Assembly (NCBI RefSeq): GCF_046630445.1 | Contig: NC_092333.1 | Coordinates: 714,255,001-714,319,000 of the forward strand | DNA: 64,000 nt | Direction: 5' to 3' | Source of the DNA: Rutidosis leptorrhynchoides | Taxonomy: Eukaryota > Streptophyta > Magnoliopsida > Asterales > Asteraceae | The notes under the pieces: generated by a model | What the model saw: only the letters and a program-made list of their open reading frames with translations | Told to the model about the DNA's origin: nothing | Databases searched by the model: none | Part shown: positions 58,060 to 64,000 of the stretch, piece after piece | Numbering within the stretch: position 1 is the stretch's first letter | How the letters are laid out: every line of letters begins with the position of its first letter | Translations under genes and position numbers: made by a program

Positions 58060-59291
58060 TATATTATATTTTGGGCATTTGAAACCTAGTAAAGGCTAAA
58101 CGACTTACATTAAATAAAAATTTTACAAAACGAGAAGATAAAACTCCGAATCATAAATTCATACATCGATATTTTTGTGCATTTCTCAATTCAAAATCAT
58201 TAATTATTTCGTAATAATAATGATCATGCATATTTTTACCATATGGTTAATATGCCTGTTCAGTGCGTAAAAGGGGAGTTTAAGGATCTCAGAACAAGAC
58301 TCTCCGGTCCGGCTACCGTGAATAACCCTGGCCGATATGATGATATCGGCGGGGTGGCCAAGTGATTAAGTCCACCTCCGATAACGGTCGCTGATAAGAA
58401 GGCCCCACATAAGGTTGTAGGTGCTAGTTTAATAAAGAACTAACCTGTTAACCTTGAGAAGACGAGAGATGATGCTAATAACGTAAAGCGTGTAGTAAAC
58501 GATGATTACATAATGTGAGTAGCAGATAATGGTTACGTAACTTGGTGATCCTAAAATGATAATTAGGGTTAGTATATATAGGCAAACCCTAATTCTAGAA
58601 CCGTCTAAGATTGTGATAATCTTGTCCATAACAAACTCCCCTGAATCACGGATATAATTATGGAAAAGATATTTACTTGGTAACCAAGTAACCGTTGTAG
58701 CGGGGACAAAGGCATTCGATACGAATCCGCATACCGCATACCGCATACAAGTGCACGCATACGCATGCTAGCGAGTGCCCGCATACATACTCATTGCGCA
58801 TTGGGGGTGCGGTATCATTATGTCCCCCCAGTTTGATGTTATAGGACGCAAGACATATGATATCAAACTATTAAGCGAAAAAGAAAAAAGAAAAAAATAA
58901 AAAAAGAAAACCGCTAGCATTTAATTTTCCGCGTGCGCCTCGATGTCATTAAATGCCTGTCACTGTCGCAGAAACCCATTCAGCTGACAAGATGTAAAGT
59001 GGCAGTTGACTGGCGCGTGTCAAGCCACGCGCTCCTAGTGAACCATATCATACTGACATCCACTCGCGTACATAAAATGCTATCCGTTGATTACACTAGA
59101 CGTGTACAGCCACGATGAGACCGTTTTACCCCATGACTTCCAATCCACACTATAAATAGACATCATTCACTCACATTTCCACTTCTCTGCACCAAGCTTC
59201 CCTGATAAGCTGCCAATTTCAATTCCGATCAAAACTTGAATATTCCGGCCAACTTCTAAAGGTTAGTTATTCTCCGATCACTTTATAGAAA
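58060..59291 (+). promoter_or_regulatory. Upstream region of the PF04195-like gene
   Basis: Contains clusters of GCATAC/GCATACGC motifs (about 58727-58812), A-rich runs, and a TATA-like box CTATAAATAG (about 59150-59159) about 130 bp upstream of the start codon at 59292. A tRNA-like stretch near 58345-58380 is probably a SINE remnant. No ORF recognised. Confidence 0.5.
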
Positions 59292-59669
59292 ATGACTAAG
59301 GCTAACGAGACATATGTAGATAGTGTAGTGTCTATTATAGAGCAGAAGCATATTGATTCCTTAGTTAAACAATACCCACCGCTAGCACATTACAATCCGG
59401 TGCCACCCCTGTCTAACCGACGTACTCATTCACCACCGGAGAAGAAGGTAGCGATATACGAGCACGCTTTTAAACACGGTAATTTTAGGGTTCCACCCTC
59501 TGACTTCTTCCTAGGCGTGCTAGATCATTTCCACGTAGGGTTAGGGCAATTGCACCCATACGCCATAGGTAAAATAGTATTGTTTGAAATGTGGTGCGTT
59601 GCACTCAACAAGGTACCCCTAGTGAAGGTGTTCTGCCATTTATACCGCCTAGCTAACCATCACAAGTCG

Positions 59670-59835
59670 TGGCTAAGGACGTGAACAAACCCCCGTCCTT
59701 GATGACGAGGGTCAATGGAAAGAAACATTCTTCTTTATCGACCAATCTGTTGTTGGAGCCAACTTTCCGCAAACGCTTATCTGGTGCGAAAGCATGGCTA
59801 AGGACGTGAACAAACCCCCGTCCTTGATGACGAGG
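59670..59835. repeat. Exact 41-bp direct repeat
   Basis: The 41-bp sequence starting TGGCTAAGGACGTGAAC occurs at 59670-59710 and again at 59795-59835 without a mismatch, 125 bp apart. Confidence 0.93.
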
Positions 59836-61696
59836 AAACGAAGCTGTTAGCGGAGTGCGCTAACGCACAGCTTGTGCACCGGTCATATGGGAACGTTATG
59901 CTGCGGTTGGGAAGGATATTCGCGCACTGGCAATGGGAGAACATGCGTCCAGCCATAATCGCGCCGAATGGCAAGGGTAGGAATAGTATAAATGCATATG
60001 AATACTTAACCACTTGCGTACACATACATGTTCTAACATTGCGCATATGTTTGCAGAGATGAAGATGAAGAAAGTGCTTACCGCAGAGGAGATTGCGGCC
60101 ATCTCATTCCGCAAGCAGAATGTTAATGAGCCGCTTGAGCAGGAGAAGACAGGTGAGAACGAGGTGCAAGCACCTGCCACCTCGGGCAACAAGCGCAAGG
60201 TTGCCGAAGCCACCCAAACCAAGCAGAAAAAGAAGAAGCCAACTCCCAAATAGATGGAGGACATGCGGAACGACAATTTTGTTCCCGTGGACTTGGCGTC
60301 TGCAGATCTACCTCCTCATATCACCGGTAAGCATCTCCTTTGTGTCGTAAACATCGTACGGTTAACTTCATGTGCTAACAAGTTACTGATTTGCAGAGCA
60401 CATTGAGGAGACGCACCAGACGCTGCCGCAGGCAAATCCGGAACTGGAGGCTACCGCCATGTCCAGGGACAGGGCGATACACCTTGACTCTGATTCTATG
60501 CCAGTCCCACCGCCCGGTAGCTTCCGATTGGCAAACCTGGCGCAGCTCACCCAGTACTCCACCGAAAACGCCGCAGAGCAGTCTGTGTAACGACCCGTCA
60601 AAATCACTATTGACGCGGCACGTTAATCATTGATTCCACAGTCAGGTTTTGACCTCTATATGATACGTTTTGATAAAATATTGCATTCATTAAAATAAGT
60701 GACTTTCTAAACATAGAAAGTTATAAACATGTGGGTGAGTGCTTACGTATAAGTAAATCCCCAAAATACATAAGTTTTTATCATACAGTTTGACATCACA
60801 GTCAACTTATTTATTACACAACGCAATTTTTATTTCGAATGCAATAAACTTTATACAAAGCATGAGAGACTCCATGCATGCAACAAGTACATCACAGCGG
60901 AAGCAGTCTAAGGACCTGAGAATAAAACATGCTAAAAAGTCAACACGAATGTTGGTGAGTTATAGGTTTAATTGCTCGAGTCATAATTATATATAAAGAT
61001 AGAACACAAGATTTCATCAAAAATTTATCAATAGATTCTACGTAACAGAGCACCCTGGTAACTAAACTTTAACGTTATAATAATAATTACCCCATTCATT
61101 TTAATACACGCAAACCAACGTGTCATAAACTCAAATAACATACGTCCGTTAAAAGGCTAGCGCTCTAGCTCGGACGGGGATGTCAAGCCCTATGGATCCA
61201 TATATAATTATTCACGCCCACCAGTCCATATCCTATGTACTGGCAGCTGCTAGTTACCAAAGCTAAGGGATTTTTGGTTTAACTCAGTGTAGAATTTAGC
61301 ATGTACTTGTGTCTTATTGCATTTAAAATAAATTGCATGTATTCTCAGCCCAAAAATATTTAAAGTATTTAAAAAGGGAGACTATAAACTCACAGTTCAA
61401 TATTGAGACTCAATATTGTAGGCAAATTATGTAGACGTAATGATGGTAGACGACTGTATGGTTGGCCTTGGATTCAAGAACAATACCCCGAACAATACTC
61501 AATATTTCCTTAGCTTAAAGCGGTTTGAAACCCGAATTAAAAACACCCTCGTATACACCTTATTATTATTAAACTTAAATTATAATTAAAATTATAATTA
61601 TAAATATAAATACAGATTATAGAAGAAGAAAAAAGAATGTGAAGAATCCGTCGAGAAAACAGGCTTATTTATATTACTTTTCCATTTACTGTAGCT

Positions 61697-61743
61697 CATG
61701 CGATCACATGAATTTTCAGTGTTTTTGCCATGCGATCGCATGG
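61697..61743. repeat. Palindrome pair in solo LTR
   Basis: CATGCGATCACATG (61697-61710, one mismatch pair) and CCATGCGATCGCATGG (61728-61743, perfect). Centres are 32 bp apart. In element sense they lie about 23 bp upstream of the TATA-like box. Confidence 0.88.
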
Positions 61744-61785
61744 CCGCCTTATCCGTTTTTGTTTACTAGTTCGTCGACATCAAAT

Positions 61786-61950
61786 AGAGGTTTACTGTAG
61801 CAAATAGTGTTACTGTAGCAAAAGTGTTTTCACTGTAGCAATTCACTGTAGCAAAGTCGTTTTCACTGTAGATACTGTTGCAAAGTTGTTTTCACTGTAG
61901 CAAATAGTATTTTACTGTAGCAAGTCGTTTTTACTGTAGCAAATAGTGTT
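61786..61950. repeat. TACTGTAGCAAA-type repeat cluster
   Basis: About eight irregularly spaced copies of (T/C)ACTGTAGCAA, upstream of the palindrome pair in element sense; a ninth partial copy abuts the palindromes (ACTGTAGC, 61689-61696). Confidence 0.88.
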
Positions 61951-61955
61951 TTACT

Positions 61956-62002
<47 letters not shown>

Positions 62003-62815
62003 CGGTTTACATAATATTAAATCATATAGAGAATTGGTTTAAATTAGCTGAAATTTTCCGGGTCATCACAGTCTGCCTTTCTGCAACAAATCTTTCCGGC
62101 TGAGTTCCGCAATCAGCTAGCCGCACTGCTCTTTCACCAAGCGCTCAATGCCTTCGTCTAGAACGGCCTTGTGTTCTTTGGTATGTTTGCGGATCAGGCC
62201 CTCCGCTCCACCAATTTGTATCAAGTGGCCGTGCGGAAAGAAACAGAGTTGGGACTGCTGCAAGCGGGCGTTGACCAGGTCAAAAAAGACAGGGATGACG
62301 CCGAAGAAGCGCGCAAGGCAGTGGAGGTGACTGCGATGGAAACAAAGACCGCCCTGATTGAGGAAAGGAAGAAAAACCGCGAGTTGGTTGGGGCGGTTGA
62401 TCAGGCGAAATGTGAAACGGAGCGCCTGCGACTGGAACTGGAGAGGGTGACAAGGGAGAAGGATGACGCGGTGACAGGTCGTGAGCTGGTAGAGGCGGAC
62501 TTATCAAAGCTTCGCACCGCCCTTCCCACCATTGCGCAGAAGGTGATGGACTCGGGGCCCGTAACTGACAAATTTAACGCCTATGTTGATGCGGTGAAGG
62601 ACCATGAAATCAACAAGGTGATGGTAGAGGTCATCAAAGGATGCGGTATGACACCACCGTACCCCGACATTGTTCAGAAGAACTTGAAGGAGGGTACGAC
62701 CGTGGCGCTCCTTGAAGCGGAAGACACCATCGCAGCCATCCCAATCCCCCTAATTAATGCTTTTGCCGTGGACCCGAATATGTTGGTTGATGGGTTCCTC
62801 AAGGAGGAGTTTTAG

Positions 62816-63331
62816 GTTTTGTATGTAACCGTTTGCGCCGTAAGTCCTATGCTTAGGCAGGCAATTGTAGATACATTATTTGCGCCCTAAGTCCCTTGTT
62901 GGGCAGGCATGTGAAACAATGATTCTGTAATAACCTTAGTTGTAATATATGTTATTATGTTGTGCATGCGTTATGTATTAATTGTTTATATATCGCGAAT
63001 CAAAACAAAGGGTGAACCGCATGCCTATGCGCATAGTTAACCAAAACTCATGCGCATACGCAGGTACTGCGTAAAATAAACCAACATTTTAGCAATTTTA
63101 CCTTTAACAATTTAGACTCAAAAGCTACTGCGTTATTTCTTTGTCATTTGCTAGAGGTGCACTTTAGCTGTATGGTAAGAAACGCAACTAAAAACAAACC
63201 AATGCTTTTACACTTAAGAGTTCCTCAAGCAAACCAATGCGAGAGTAATTACGCACAAGCAAACCAATGCTTGTATTTTTAAGTCGACTTGGCAGCCATC
63301 TAGTCTGCGTGGCGCTTGGCTAGGGGAAAGT
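62816..63331. other. 3' flank of the PF04195-like gene
   Basis: No ORF. Contains GTAAGTCC...GGCAGGCA twice (about 62840 and 62890), GCATACGC/ATGCGCAT motifs (63017-63062) like those upstream of the gene, and three copies of AAGCAAACCAATGC (about 63230-63270). Confidence 0.55.
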
Positions 63332-64000
63332 TGTAATGACCCGGACTTTTTCGATCAATTTATACTTATAAGATTAATATTTACATAAATTAAACCTTAC
63401 CAACATGATAAGCAATCTAAATTGTTGAGATTTATATTTTTGAAAAGAGTTTTACACAACGTTTGACCGTCCAATTTGACCGATGATATCACGAACTATA
63501 TAACATACGATAATTATACGTTTATGTATATATATGTATTTATATATATTTAACATGATCTAAGGATGTTTAACATCTCATTGGGTACTAATAACAATGA
63601 GTTATAAGTATATTTTGAAACTACTAACTTAAGTTTTCAAAACGATAACTATACGTAACGTTCTTCGACATAAATACTTATAACCTATAATACTTATACA
63701 TGCATCATATAGATATGTATTTTATCACTTTTAAAGGGCTTACATACATAAAACAATATAAGTATATTTACAAAAGATAGCTATATTTGAATCCTCGTTC
63801 CGTTTTCTCAAAGATTTCTACACGTATATCTAGGGTATATGTACCCGTATCATACGCAGCTTCTAGATGTATTTACTATTGGTATATACCAATAAAAATC
63901 TGCTCCTTAGCAGCCTTAAATGATTAAGAAACATGTGGAACCAACCATTTGTCAAGTAGCATGAATTATTTAGCAAGAAAACAAAGTTAGGTATCTTTTT
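63332..64000 (+). repeat. Start of an LTR of the chromovirus family, cut by window end
   Basis: Begins TGTAATGACCCGGAC and stays similar, in reverse complement, to the first part of the LTR at 17435-20069, for instance CTTCTAGATGTATTTACTATTGGTATATACCA and the CTCCTTAGCAGCC and ACATGTGGAACCA stretches. Its other end lies outside the window. Confidence 0.8.

Larger units (their letters stand above)
60586..62070 (-). repeat. Solo LTR in the PF04195-like gene (1485 bp)
   Basis: Plus-strand ends TGTAACGACCCG ... CGGGTCATCACA, flanked by the perfect 5-bp direct repeat GTCTG (60581-60585 and 62071-62075). In element sense it starts TGTGATGACCCGG. It carries about eight copies of a TACTGTAGCAAA-type repeat (61786-61950), a palindrome pair (61697-61743) and a TATA-like box (TATAAATAAG in element sense, near 61664-61673). 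No internal region. Confidence 0.9.
59292..62815 (+). pseudogene. Broken 'putative gypsy type transposon' (PF04195-like) coiled-coil gene, split by a solo LTR
   Basis: The 5' part (59292-59684) encodes a domain like PF04195, often labelled 'putative gypsy type transposon', with RVPPSDFFLGVLDHFHVGLG and HPYAIGKIVLFEMWCVALN. A middle part (about 60058-60253) has a basic nuclear-signal-like stretch (NKRKVAEATQTKQKKKKP). The 3' part (62171-62815) is a long Glu/Lys/Arg coiled coil (VKKDRDDAEEARKAVEV ... ETERLRLELERVTREKDD) followed by a globular tail. The order N-domain, linker, coiled coil is typical of these plant proteins. It is a fossil: besides the solo LTR at 60586-62070 there appear to be a few breaks. 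Role unknown. Confidence 0.7.

Noticed and set aside
58345-58420. tRNA-like stretch (GGTGGCCAAGTGATTAAG)
   Set aside because: Only an A-box-like part is clear, with no convincing B box or acceptor stem. Probably a SINE remnant.

Overview
This is repeat-rich nuclear DNA from a flowering plant. It is AT-rich, with GT-AG spliced genes and plant-type Athila and chromovirus LTR retrotransposons, L1-type LINEs, tRNA-derived SINEs, hAT-like MITEs and a plant-type Helitron that carries an RPA70-like gene. The LTR families and a 'putative gypsy type transposon' (PF04195-like) gene suggest a eudicot, probably Asteraceae. That family-level call is recognition, not proof.

Layout. 1-13639: a minus-strand Athila-type LTR element. 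Its right (5') LTR, tRNA-Asp primer site, gag-pol, a small zinc-knuckle ORF and an env-like ORF are visible; its 3' LTR lies beyond the left edge. It sits inside a minus-strand Tekay/Del-like chromovirus (13640-20069) that carries an F-box-like ORF and an acidic ORF between its leader and gag. 20070-21076: an opposed fragment of a related LTR. 21077-22490: first copy of a gene remnant that recurs at 39215-40830. 22812-23679: a hAT-type element with an 8-bp target duplication and an internal SINE. 24393-30004: a 5'-truncated LINE split by a 3.8-kb solo LTR. 30289-31061: a candidate MITE. 31142-31578: hAT-like MITE copy 1. 31702-33858: an unrecognised nine-exon gene with tandemly duplicated, frame-neutral exons. 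34200-36400: a second LINE split by an Athila-like solo LTR. 37741-39030: an F-box gene. 41711-41982: a GRF zinc-finger pseudogene.

43153-58059 is a 14.9-kb Helitron with both termini recognisable. It holds MITE copy 2, a ten-exon RPA70-like gene with every exon in frame, a set of low-complexity 5' exons, and a decayed Rep/Pif1-helicase gene. 59292-62815 is a broken PF04195-like coiled-coil gene split by a solo LTR with a perfect target duplication. 63332-64000 is the start of another LTR.

The signals I would look at first are: (1) the complete Helitron, whose RPA gene is intact while its RepHel gene is not; (2) the 31702-33858 gene, built by duplication of symmetric phase-1 exons; (3) paired palindromes in LTRs, with centres 31-32 bp apart (about three helical turns), recurring in three places in the Athila element and, with unrelated sequences, in two other LTR families just upstream of TATA-like boxes; (4) a two-copy MITE family whose members both lie just upstream of start codons. 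Only the F-box gene, the nine-exon gene and the RPA-like gene look like intact protein genes.
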